This document shows, piece by piece, positions 1-6,014 of a DNA stretch of 6,107 nt. Every line of letters begins with the position of its first letter. Position 1 is the first letter of the stretch. A model generated the notes under the pieces. That model saw only the letters and a program-made list of their open reading frames with translations. It made no database searches and had not been told where the DNA came from. The stretch is from Betaproteobacteria bacterium (GTDB lineage: Bacteria; Pseudomonadota; Gammaproteobacteria; Burkholderiales; SG8-39): positions 1 through 6,107 of the forward strand of contig JAABQT010000107.1 in assembly GCA_011391295.1 (NCBI GenBank), written 5' to 3'. Both the position numbers and the translations under genes were made by a program.

Positions 1-403
1 TGCTGCCCAGGGCCTCGGTTTTCACCAGGATGCCGTACAGGATCATGGAGAAGGCGAGGTTGAGCATGGCGAAGAAGATGTCGCGGTAGCGCCGCACGAT
101 GAAGCCGATGAGAAACCCGAGCAGCGTCGCCAGCGCGGCCGCGGCGCCGATCAGCACGAACGCGTCGCTGATTCCCGCGTAGCGGCTCGCCAGCGCCACG
201 GTGTAGGCGCCAAGGCCGAAATACAGCGCGTGGCCGAACGAGACCAGGCGCGTACGCCACAGCACCATCAGCCCGAGCACCGCGATCGCGCGCGCAGACG
301 CGAACAGCATCTGGTTGACGATCCAGCTCGGCACGAAGAAGCTCATGACGAGCAGCGCCACGAGCGCGATCGTCAAGCCCTGGATGGTGCGGTCGCGCAG
401 CAT
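1..403 (-). CDS. livM: LivM-type branched-chain amino acid/carboxylate ABC transporter permease, partial (C-terminus missing)
   Basis: This is the second inner-membrane permease of a LivKHMGF-type importer. It pairs with LivH to form the channel energised by LivG/LivF. Reading leftward from the ATG at 403, 134 codons are open to the window edge, so roughly the first 40% of a usual LivM of about 300-350 residues is present. The translation begins MLRDRTIQGLTIALVALLV (a first hydrophobic segment). It contains the LivM signature SFGHALYFGLGAYTV at about residues 55-69 and a later RRYRDIFFAMLNLAFSMILYG stretch (split here by no stop) that corresponds to the family's 'RGIYFAMLTLAFAQ' region. The start codon shares one base with the livH stop (TGATG), and an AGGA lies just upstream, so the two permeases are translationally coupled. 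Family assignment is firm; the transported substrate is unknown. Confidence 0.93.
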   Translation of the reverse strand, partial: MLRDRTIQGLTIALVALLVMSFFVPSWIVNQMLFASARAIAVLGLMVLWRTRLVSFGHALYFGLGAYTVALASRYAGISDAFVLIGAAAALATLLGFLIGFIVRRYRDIFFAMLNLAFSMILYGILVKTEALGS

Positions 404-1299
404 CAGATCCTGCGCACCTTGACCGGCGCGAACAGGCCCTCGGGGCGGAACACCAGCACCGTGGCCATCACCGCGTAGATCACGAACAGCTCCAGCTGCG
501 GGAACTTGTGCACCGCGAGCGCCCGCACCAGGCCGACCGCCAGCGCGCCGATCATCGCGCCCGGCACGCTGCCCATGCCGCCGATCACCACCACCGCGAA
601 CGAGAGCACGATCACGTCGATGCCGAACCCGGGCGCCACCGACACCGTGGGCGCGATGTAGGCGCCGCCGAGCGCGCCGAACATCGCGCCGAGCGTGAAG
701 GTGACGATGTACACGCGCGTGACGTCGAGGCCCATGGTCACCGAGAGCTCGCGGTCGTAGATCACCGCCGAGAGCAGCTTGCCCCAGCGCGTGCGCTTGA
801 GCATCAGCCAGCAGCCCGTGGCCACCACCACCGCCAGGCCGATCAGCGTCAGGCCGTAGGTGTCGCGCGCGATGCCGCCCAGCTGCACGCTGCCGAGCAG
901 CACCATGGGCTGGAACGCGAAGTAGGGATTGACGCCGAACACCAGCAGGATCACGTCCTCGAGCACCAGGAAGCTGCCGAAGGTGGCGAGCACGATCAGC
1001 ACCTCGTCGCGGTGGTACATGAACTGCAGGATGCCGCGCTCGAGCACCAGGCCCAGCACCAGACCGACCAGGATCGCGGAGAACAAAATGATGCCGAAAC
1101 CGGCCCAGTCGGGCCAGCCCGCGTTGGCCGCCAGGCCGATGAGGAACGCCGCGGTGTAGGCGCCCCAGGCGTAGAACGCGCCGTGGGCGACGTTCAGGAT
1201 CTTCATCACCCCGAAGATGATCGTCAGGCCCACCGAGACGATGAACAGATACGACGAAAACACCAGTCCGTCGAGCAGGATCGTGATCGCAGTGTCCAC
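403..1299 (-). CDS. livH: LivH-type branched-chain amino acid/carboxylate ABC transporter permease
   Basis: This 298-residue inner-membrane permease of the HAAT (Liv) family has the normal length for LivH. Hydrophobic segments run through the whole protein. The family signature GLTIIFGVMKILNVAHG occupies residues 24-40, just after the first membrane span. A cytoplasmic loop RELSVTMGLDVTRVY (about 183-197) matches the EAA-like loop that contacts the ATPase. The C-terminus carries VVVIGGMGSVPGAMIGAL and ends with the typical FRPEGLF. The start is GTG at 1299, preceded by AGGGA about 9 nt upstream. It follows livK after a 113-bp gap containing a strong hairpin, and its stop overlaps the livM start by one base. 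In cells it would form a heterodimer with LivM. Substrate specificity sits in the binding protein, so amino acids, amides or aromatic and alicyclic acids are all possible. Confidence 0.95.
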   Translation of the reverse strand: MDTAITILLDGLVFSSYLFIVSVGLTIIFGVMKILNVAHGAFYAWGAYTAAFLIGLAANAGWPDWAGFGIILFSAILVGLVLGLVLERGILQFMYHRDEVLIVLATFGSFLVLEDVILLVFGVNPYFAFQPMVLLGSVQLGGIARDTYGLTLIGLAVVVATGCWLMLKRTRWGKLLSAVIYDRELSVTMGLDVTRVYIVTFTLGAMFGALGGAYIAPTVSVAPGFGIDVIVLSFAVVVIGGMGSVPGAMIGALAVGLVRALAVHKFPQLELFVIYAVMATVLVFRPEGLFAPVKVRRI

Positions 1300-1359
1300 C
1301 CTGTCGTCCCTGTCAGGAAAACACCAGTAAAGCTACGGGATGTGCAATGCCGAAACGAA

Positions 1360-1388
1360 GACCGGGGGCGGTGGCACCGCCCCCGGTC
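1360..1388 (-). terminator. Strong hairpin between livK and livH: probable attenuator or partial terminator
   Basis: A perfect 29-nt inverted repeat has 14-bp arms around a single central base (arm GACCGGGGGCGGTG on the plus strand). It is nearly all G/C and would form a very stable stem with a small loop in the leftward livK-livH transcript. It begins 24 nt after the livK stop. On the transcribed side it is followed by a moderately T-rich run (TTCGTTTC), not a clean T-tract, so partial termination or protection of the livK mRNA 3' end is more likely than full termination. Hairpins after the binding-protein gene are common in ABC importer operons and raise binding protein above permease. A REP-like repeat element is the alternative. 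Confidence 0.6.
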
Positions 1389-1412
1389 GCCGATGCCGTT
1401 CAGCTCAGCAGT

Positions 1413-2711
1413 TCAGCACTTCGCGCCCTGCATGCCGCCCTTGATCCAGTCCACGCTGGTGGTGCCTTCGGGCGGGTTGATGCAGTCGGCCGGATAGAAC
1501 TTCACCTTCTCCAGCTTCAGCTCGCCGGCCTTGGCGTCCCACTTGGTGATGCCGTAGCCGTTCTCCGTGCTCGCCTGGTGCCCGTCGCCGAGCGACATCT
1601 TCACGTGCGTGGAGAAGGATTCGAAGCTCGAGCCCTTCATCGCGGCGCTCACCTGGTCCTGCGTCGGGAAGCCGCCCGCCGCCTTCGCCGCGGCGTCATA
1701 GGCGATCTTCACCGCGAGCACCGCCTGCGCGTACTGGTACGCGGGCCCCGACGGGTACTGGCCGTAGCGGTCCTTGTACGCCGTGATCAGCCACTTGTTG
1801 AGCTCGCTGCCGCGGTTGCGCACGATCGCGCCGTACGGTCCGCGCGCGCCGACCATCAGGCCGTCGGGCATCAGCTTGTTCAGGCGGTACACCGAGGTTT
1901 CCGCGACCGTGAAAATGGCCTTCTTCTTCTTGAACAGGCCGCGCGTGTTGGCCTGGAAGATGAAGCCCTCCAGGTCGCCATCCCAGAAGCTGGTGTGGAT
2001 CAGGTCCGCCTTGTCGAGCAGCAGCGCCGAGATCTCGGTCGAATACTGGCCCTGGAAGATCTTCGGCCATTGCAGCTTGGCCGAACTCCTGGCCTTGGTG
2101 ATCAGCTGCATGGTGGCGTCGAAGTCACGGAAGGAATCCTGGCCCCAGGCGTAGTTCTGGTTGATGGCGGTGTAGCTGGCGATCTTGGGGAAGTGCTCCT
2201 TGACGTAGTACGCCGCGGCCACATTGTCCGAGGTCGCGTGGCTCATGGTGCGGAATACGTAGCTGCGCCTGGCATCCTCGAAGATGCGCGGTGTTCCGCA
2301 CACCGCGTAGACGGTGAGCTTCTTCAGCTCCTCGGCCACCGGCGTGAGCGCCTCGCAGGTGCCGCTGGAGATGTAGCCGAGCGCGACGTCGACGCCGCGC
2401 TTTTCCACCATGTTGCGGTATTCGGCCACCTGCTTGGTGTTGCCCCCGGACTCATCGATGTATTCCGCGTCGATCAGCCGTCCGGCGAGGCCGACGGTGT
2501 TGTAGGGCGCCGGGAGCTTGCCCGCATTGATGGCCGCAATCACCACCTCGGCGCCGTTACGCGACGGCACGCCGAAGGGCCCTGCCGCCGGTCCCGACAG
2601 GAACGCGACCACGCTCATCTTGACCGTATCCGCAGCCTGCGCGGGCATCATCACCGGCGCGAGCGCCGCCGCGACCAGGGCTGGAAGCGCCAGTTTTCCG
2701 AGTTGCCTCAT
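1413..2711 (-). CDS. livK: Periplasmic substrate-binding protein of Liv-type ABC transporter
   Basis: This secreted binding protein of 432 residues belongs to the Peripla_BP_6 (LivK-like) family and would deliver ligand to LivH/LivM. A signal peptide spans residues 1-26: MRQLGK, a hydrophobic core, then AQA before ADTVKM, with no lipobox cysteine. The mature start VKMSVVAFLSGPAAGPFGVP and following NGAEVVIAAINAG match the family's first ligand-binding lobe. The protein is longer than E. coli LivK (about 370), as is usual for homologues linked to uptake of aromatic and other organic acids. It has only four cysteines (119, 138, 410, 432, the last being the final residue), which could form two disulfides. 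The start ATG at 2711 was chosen because GGAGGAGG lies directly upstream and the signal peptide then begins at residue 1. An upstream in-frame ATG at 2747 would add 12 polar residues. The symbol marks the family only; the ligand is not determined. Confidence 0.93.
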   Translation of the reverse strand: MRQLGKLALPALVAAALAPVMMPAQAADTVKMSVVAFLSGPAAGPFGVPSRNGAEVVIAAINAGKLPAPYNTVGLAGRLIDAEYIDESGGNTKQVAEYRNMVEKRGVDVALGYISSGTCEALTPVAEELKKLTVYAVCGTPRIFEDARRSYVFRTMSHATSDNVAAAYYVKEHFPKIASYTAINQNYAWGQDSFRDFDATMQLITKARSSAKLQWPKIFQGQYSTEISALLLDKADLIHTSFWDGDLEGFIFQANTRGLFKKKKAIFTVAETSVYRLNKLMPDGLMVGARGPYGAIVRNRGSELNKWLITAYKDRYGQYPSGPAYQYAQAVLAVKIAYDAAAKAAGGFPTQDQVSAAMKGSSFESFSTHVKMSLGDGHQASTENGYGITKWDAKAGELKLEKVKFYPADCINPPEGTTSVDWIKGGMQGAKC

Positions 2712-2715
2712 GTTT

Positions 2716-2723
2716 CCTCCTCC
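2716..2723 (-). promoter_or_regulatory. Ribosome binding site of livK
   Basis: Read on the minus strand the site is GGAGGAGG followed by AAAC and ATG. The GGAGG core is 7 nt from the start codon. This is the strongest ribosome binding site on the transporter side. It fixes the livK start at 2711 rather than the upstream in-frame ATG at 2747, and predicts high expression of the binding protein. Confidence 0.85.
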
Positions 2724-2827
2724 ATGCAGTTGTGACGTCTGGATCACTGTCGCGCTCGATGCGGCCGGCGTGTATCCTGCCGCGGCCGTAGTAGCCGACG
2801 GTACAGTGAGTCCGGCGATGGTGCTGC

Positions 2828-2883
2828 AGACCCCCGGACCCGGTCAAGTCAATCGAACAAGGGGGTCTCCGGCCCCGGGGGAG
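2828..2883 (+). promoter_or_regulatory. Candidate leader with competing stems overlapping the ribosome binding site
   Basis: AGACCCCC (2828-2835) can pair with GGGGGTCT (2861-2868) across a 25-nt spacer. The overlapping CCCCCGG (2831-2837) can instead pair with CCGGGGG (2875-2881), which is part of the ribosome binding site of the following gene. A third option is CTCC (2867-2870) with GGAG (2880-2883). These pairings are mutually exclusive. G/C-rich sequence makes chance pairing likely, and the repeat could equally be a DNA operator. A transcription start upstream of 2828 is required and has not been shown. Confidence 0.3.
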
Positions 2884-2889
2884 CCTGCC

Positions 2890-3528
2890 ATGAGCGCACC
2901 GCACCTGTCGCCCGGCCTGCTGGCGGTGTGGAACGACATCGCCGCCGAGGACGAAGCCGAGTTCAACACCTGGTACGTCGAGGAGCACGTCCCCGAGCGC
3001 CTGGGCATTCCGGGCATCCTGAGCGCGCGCCGCTACCGCGACGCCGCCGCGCCGCAAAGCTACGCCGCGATCTACGACACCGCTTCGCTCGCGGCGCTCA
3101 CGGCGCCCGTGTACCTCGAGCGGCTCGCCAACCCGACGCCGCGCACCCGGGCCATCATGCCGCGCTTTCGCAACATGACGCGCGCCGCGTGCGAGATCGC
3201 CGCGGACTGCGGCGCGCTGCGCGCCCCCGGCGCCGTGCTCGCCACCATCGAGCTTCGCGCAGCGCCCGGCGACGCTGCGCTCGCGGTCCTCGAGGCGCAC
3301 GCCGCGGCGGGCCGGGTGCGGCTCGCGATCCCCGACGCGAAGGCGACGCAGGTTCCCAATCCGGAAGCGAAGATGCGCGGCGCGCCCGACCGGCTGCCCG
3401 CGCCCTTCGTGCTGGTCGAAGGCCACGACGAAGACGCCGTGCGCGACGCCGCCGCGAGGATCGCCAGGGCGCTGGGCGCGGCGCGCCCCGAGCGCGTGTT
3501 CCGCCTGATCCTCGCGCGCGGCGCCTGA
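2890..3528 (+). CDS. EthD-like dimeric alpha/beta-barrel protein with two ferredoxin-like repeats, function unknown
   Basis: The protein has 212 residues and no signal peptide or membrane segment, so it is probably cytoplasmic. The N-terminal half (about 1-100) opens with a beta strand LLAVWNDI, then a helix bearing EFNTWYVEEHVPERLGIPG (residues 24-42). That is the W-Y-x-x-E-H-x-P-E-R pattern of EthD and related alpha/beta-barrel proteins. The second half (about 110-212) again shows strand-helix-strand order (AVLATIEL, a helix, PFVLVEGHDE, a helix, RVFRLILA), so one chain may fold as an internal pseudo-dimer. The second half lacks the W-Y-E-H residues. The ATG at 2890 is preceded by GGGGGAG with 6 nt spacing; extending the frame upstream would run into the livK leader. 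It stands first of the rightward genes, 67 bp before the crotonase. Small proteins of this fold are frequent in aromatic catabolic clusters, but a reaction cannot be assigned. Confidence 0.8.
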   Translation: MSAPHLSPGLLAVWNDIAAEDEAEFNTWYVEEHVPERLGIPGILSARRYRDAAAPQSYAAIYDTASLAALTAPVYLERLANPTPRTRAIMPRFRNMTRAACEIAADCGALRAPGAVLATIELRAAPGDAALAVLEAHAAAGRVRLAIPDAKATQVPNPEAKMRGAPDRLPAPFVLVEGHDEDAVRDAAARIARALGAARPERVFRLILARGA

Positions 3529-3536
3529 ACCGGCCG

Positions 3537-3565
3537 TTCAAATCCGCTCGCCGAGCGACTATCAT
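3537..3565 (+). promoter_or_regulatory. Candidate sigma70 promoter for the crotonase-ligase genes
   Basis: TTCAAA (3537-3542, four of six matches to TTGACA) and TATCAT (3560-3565, five of six to TATAAT) are separated by exactly 17 bp in the gap after the EthD-like gene. Transcription would start near 3571-3573, giving a leader of about 24 nt that retains the ribosome binding site at 3584-3592. The sequence is more AT-rich than its surroundings. The crotonase and ligase genes could therefore be transcribed independently of the first gene. Confidence 0.5.
3545..3557. promoter_or_regulatory. 13-nt palindrome in the promoter spacer: possible operator
   Basis: CGCTCG-C-CGAGCG is a perfect 6-bp-arm palindrome located entirely between the putative -35 and -10 boxes. 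A repressor bound here would block RNA polymerase. It could also be a short hairpin after the EthD-like gene, but no T-run follows. The arms are short and G/C-only, so chance is a real possibility. Confidence 0.3.
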
Positions 3566-3583
3566 CGACCTGCGCAACCCGCA

Positions 3584-3592
3584 GAGGTGATC
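3584..3592 (+). promoter_or_regulatory. Ribosome binding site deciding the crotonase start
   Basis: GAGGTGATC is a nine-base exact complement to the conserved 3' end of 16S rRNA (the anti-Shine-Dalgarno region and bases next to it). It places GTG at 3596 eight nt after GAGG, an ideal distance. An in-frame GTG at 3587 lies inside this site and so is an unlikely start. Confidence 0.7.
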
Positions 3593-3595
3593 CCC

Positions 3596-4375
3596 GTGGC
3601 GTTCGACACCATTCTGTACCAGGAGGACGGGCCGGTCGGCTGGCTGACCCTCAACCGTCCCGACGACGGCAACATGTTCACCCCGCAGATGTGCCACGAG
3701 ATCCGCGACTGCGTCAACGAAGTGCGGCGCGAGACGCGCACCCGCGTGCTGGTGATCACCGGCGCCGGCGACAAGTTCTTCTGCATCGGCGGGCGCAAGG
3801 AAGGCATGCAGGACACGCTGCTCTACGCCGGCGTGCTGCCCACGCTCGAGATGTACGAGTCGATCGACCGGCTGCAAAAACCGGTTCTCGCCTCGGTCAA
3901 CGGCTTCGCGGTCGGCGGCGGCAACGTGCTGCAGGTGGTGTGCGACCTGACCATCGCCAAGGAAAGCGCGGTGTTCCGCCAGGTGGGCCCGATGATGGGC
4001 AGCTTCGACGCCGGCTACGGCACCTGGTACCTCGAGGACCTGGTCGGCAAGAAGAAGGCCAAGGAACTTTGGATGCTGAACCCGAAGCTCACTGCGCGCG
4101 AGGCGCTCGCCATCGGGCTCATCAACCGCGTGGTGCCCGACGACCAGTTGCGCGCGGAAACGAAGAAGATGGCGCTCGAGCTCGCCGAGCGCGGCGCCTT
4201 CGCCATGGCTTCGATCAAAGGCGCGTTCAACGCGCGCCACGGCGGCGTCGGCGGCCTGGCGCGCATGGCGCACGACCTGCTGCTGCGGCCCTACCTCGAG
4301 AGCGACGAGTCGCACGAGCTCTCCGAGGCGTTCCGCGCCAGGCGCAAGCCCGACCCGGACAAGTTCGGCCACTAA
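3596..4375 (+). CDS. MenB/BadI-like crotonase (candidate CoA-thioester ring hydrolase or hydratase)
   Basis: This 259-residue crotonase-superfamily enzyme acts on a CoA thioester in the cytoplasm. The oxyanion-hole segments are FFCIGGRKEG (residues 61-70, CIGG at 63-66) and NGFAVGGGNVL (GGG at 107-109). The glutamates of classical enoyl-CoA hydratase are not seen. Instead RQVGPMMGSFDAGYG (S136, D138) and the tail FRARRKPDPDKFGH match dihydroxynaphthoyl-CoA synthase (MenB) and 2-ketocyclohexanecarboxyl-CoA hydrolase (BadI). GGGNVL followed by CDLTI also recalls BadI. Length matches BadI (about 260) better than MenB (about 285). With an acyl-CoA ligase 3 nt downstream and no other menaquinone gene, a BadI-like ring hydrolase in carboxylate degradation is favoured, but hydratase or another activity is possible. 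The start is set by the ribosome binding site. A likely promoter lies directly upstream. Confidence 0.88.
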   Translation: MAFDTILYQEDGPVGWLTLNRPDDGNMFTPQMCHEIRDCVNEVRRETRTRVLVITGAGDKFFCIGGRKEGMQDTLLYAGVLPTLEMYESIDRLQKPVLASVNGFAVGGGNVLQVVCDLTIAKESAVFRQVGPMMGSFDAGYGTWYLEDLVGKKKAKELWMLNPKLTAREALAIGLINRVVPDDQLRAETKKMALELAERGAFAMASIKGAFNARHGGVGGLARMAHDLLLRPYLESDESHELSEAFRARRKPDPDKFGH

Positions 4376-4378
4376 GCC

Positions 4379-6013
4379 ATGAACACGGTCCTGACGCTCC
4401 TCAATCCGCAGGAGGCGGCGCGCCATTACGCCTCGGGCGCGTGGCGCCAGGACACTTTTTATTCGCTGCTGCAACGGCACGCCGCCGAGCGGCCCAAGGG
4501 CTACGCGCTGCGCGATGCGCGCGTGCGCCTCACCTGGACGCAACTCCTCGCCTGGGTGGACGCGGCGGCGCAGGGACTGCACCGGGCCGGCGTGCGCCGC
4601 GGCGAGCGCGTCGCCGTGTGGCTGCCCTCGCGCGCCGAGAGCGTGGTGACGCTGCTTGCCTGCGCGCGCAACGGCTACGTGTGCATCCCCTCGCTGCACC
4701 AGAACTACACCGCGGCGGAGATCGCGCAGCTCCTCGAGCGCACGCGCGCCGCGGCGCTGGTGATGCAGGCGGGCTATGGCGCAGGCGGCGCGCAGGGCGC
4801 GCACACTTTGCCCGCCATGAAGGCCGTGTTCGATGTGCGCGGCGCGACGTTCCCGGCTGCAGGCGCGGCGTGCGCGGCGTGCGAAGTACCGGCGCTCGCC
4901 GACCCGGACAAGATCATCTATCTCGCTTTCACTTCCGGCACCACCGCCGTGCCCAAGGGCGTGATGCATTCGGATAACACGCTGCTCGCCAACGGCCGCG
5001 CGATGGTCACCGACTGGAAACACGATCATGCAACGGTGCTGCTCAGCCTCTCGCCGATGAGCCACCACATCGGCACCGTGGCGGTGGAGCAGATGATGGC
5101 CGCGGGTTTCGAGCTGGTGGTGAACGATCCGCCCGCCGGCATGAAACCGCTCGACTGGGCGCTCGAGTGCGGCGCCACCTACCTCATGGGCGTGCCCACG
5201 CACGCCATCGACATTCTCGCCGAGGCCAGGCGCCGCGGGCTGAACAAGCTCGGCGCTGTGCGCCTGTTCTACATGGCGGGCTCGCCGATCCCGCGCGAGG
5301 TGGCGCAGACCTTCCTCGGCATGGGCATCACGCCGCAGAACATCTACGGCATGACCGAGAATGGCTCGCACCAGTACACCCTGCCCTCGGACGACACGCA
5401 GACCATCGTCGAGACCTGCGGCCGCGCCTGCCACGGCTACGAGACGCGCATTTTCAGCCAGGAGAACCCCGACCTCGAAGTGCCCCCGGGCACCGTGGGC
5501 GAGATCGGCACGCGCGGCGCACTGCTGATGCTCGGCTATTTCGACAACCAGGCGGTGACCGAGGACTCGTTCAACCGCGACGGCTGGTTCCTCTCGGGCG
5601 ACCTCGGCACGCTGGATGCGCGTGGCTGCCTGCGTATCGTGGGCCGCAAGAAGGACCTCATCATCCGCGGCGGCCACAACATCCACCCCGCGCGCATCGA
5701 GGACCTGGCGCACCGGCACGCCGCGGTGCAGAAGGCCGCGGCCTTCGGCGTGCCCGATGCGCGCCTCGGCGAGAAGGCCTGCCTTGCGGTAATCTGCCGC
5801 GAGGGCGAGCGGGTGACCGGCGAGGCGCTGCTCGATCACCTGCACGCGGTCGGCCTGTCCAAGTACGACATGCCCGAATTCTTCCTCGCGCTGGAGGCCT
5901 TCCCGCTCACCGCGAGCGGCAAGATCCTCAAGCGCGAGCTGCAGGAGCGGGCAAAAAACGGCCGCATCGCGCCCCAGCCGGTGCGCTGGCGCGAACCCGT
6001 AAAGGAGAAATGA
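4379..6013 (+). CDS. AMP-forming acyl-CoA ligase (fatty/aromatic/alicyclic acid CoA ligase)
   Basis: This 544-residue ANL-superfamily enzyme converts a carboxylate, ATP and CoA to acyl-CoA, AMP and PPi. All core motifs are visible: the phosphate-binding loop TSGTTAVPKG (185-194, with Ala at the position that is usually Gly), LSPMSHHIGT around H229-H230, YMAGSPIP (298-305), YGMTEN (323-328), GWFLSGD (402-408) with ATP-ribose-binding D408, the hinge GRKKDLIIRGG (422-432), and the C-terminal catalytic lysine K515 in TASGKILKREL. It is complete, with a length normal for medium-chain, cyclohexanecarboxylate or benzoate-type ligases. The substrate pocket cannot be read by eye. It starts 3 nt after the crotonase stop without a recognisable ribosome binding site, so translation is probably coupled. 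A second crotonase follows 1 nt after its stop. It probably performs the activation step of the pathway supplied by the divergent importer. Confidence 0.93.
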   Translation: MNTVLTLLNPQEAARHYASGAWRQDTFYSLLQRHAAERPKGYALRDARVRLTWTQLLAWVDAAAQGLHRAGVRRGERVAVWLPSRAESVVTLLACARNGYVCIPSLHQNYTAAEIAQLLERTRAAALVMQAGYGAGGAQGAHTLPAMKAVFDVRGATFPAAGAACAACEVPALADPDKIIYLAFTSGTTAVPKGVMHSDNTLLANGRAMVTDWKHDHATVLLSLSPMSHHIGTVAVEQMMAAGFELVVNDPPAGMKPLDWALECGATYLMGVPTHAIDILAEARRRGLNKLGAVRLFYMAGSPIPREVAQTFLGMGITPQNIYGMTENGSHQYTLPSDDTQTIVETCGRACHGYETRIFSQENPDLEVPPGTVGEIGTRGALLMLGYFDNQAVTEDSFNRDGWFLSGDLGTLDARGCLRIVGRKKDLIIRGGHNIHPARIEDLAHRHAAVQKAAAFGVPDARLGEKACLAVICREGERVTGEALLDHLHAVGLSKYDMPEFFLALEAFPLTASGKILKRELQERAKNGRIAPQPVRWREPVKEK

Positions 6014-6014
6014 C

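Larger units (their letters stand above)
2712..2889. promoter_or_regulatory. Divergent intergenic control region between livK and the EthD-like gene
   Basis: This 178-bp region separates two head-to-head genes and must hold at least the livK promoter, and probably one for the rightward genes. I found no convincing -35/-10 pair in either direction. Isolated near-matches exist (TATCCT at 2773-2778 on the plus strand; TTGACT at 2852-2847 on the minus strand) without a partner at the right distance. An 8-bp inverted repeat (AGACCCCC/GGGGGTCT) lies at 2828-2868. The arrangement fits shared control of uptake and catabolism by one regulator whose gene is not in this window. That is inference. Confidence 0.55.

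Noticed and set aside
1347..2735. Long plus-strand open frame opposite livK
   Set aside because: Low-complexity Arg/Ala/Val-rich translation without family motifs; the minus strand encodes an unmistakable binding protein with signal peptide and strong ribosome binding site.
2712..2747. Alternative livK start at the ATG at 2747
   Set aside because: It would add 12 polar residues before the signal peptide, and the perfect GGAGGAGG site lies between the two starts, serving the ATG at 2711.
2731..2748. CRP-like site TGTGA...TCACT upstream of livK
   Set aside because: The half-sites are separated by 8 bases rather than the 6 needed for a CRP/FNR-family site, and the outer bases are not symmetric.
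2518..2889. Upstream extension of the EthD-like reading frame into the livK gene
   Set aside because: The extra 124 residues overlap livK antisense and resemble no protein. The ATG at 2890 has its own ribosome binding site and gives the expected N-terminal beta strand.
3545..3557. Palindrome after the EthD-like gene read as a rho-independent terminator
   Set aside because: The stem has only 6 bp around one central base and is followed by ACTATCATCG with no T-run.
3587..3595. Crotonase start at the GTG at 3587
   Set aside because: This GTG is inside the nine-base ribosome binding site. The GTG at 3596 has ideal spacing and gives the expected family N-terminus.
4931..4960. Gly-to-Ala change in the ligase phosphate-binding loop as a sign of inactivity
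   Set aside because: Substitutions at this position occur in active members of the superfamily. All other motifs, including D408 and K515, are intact.
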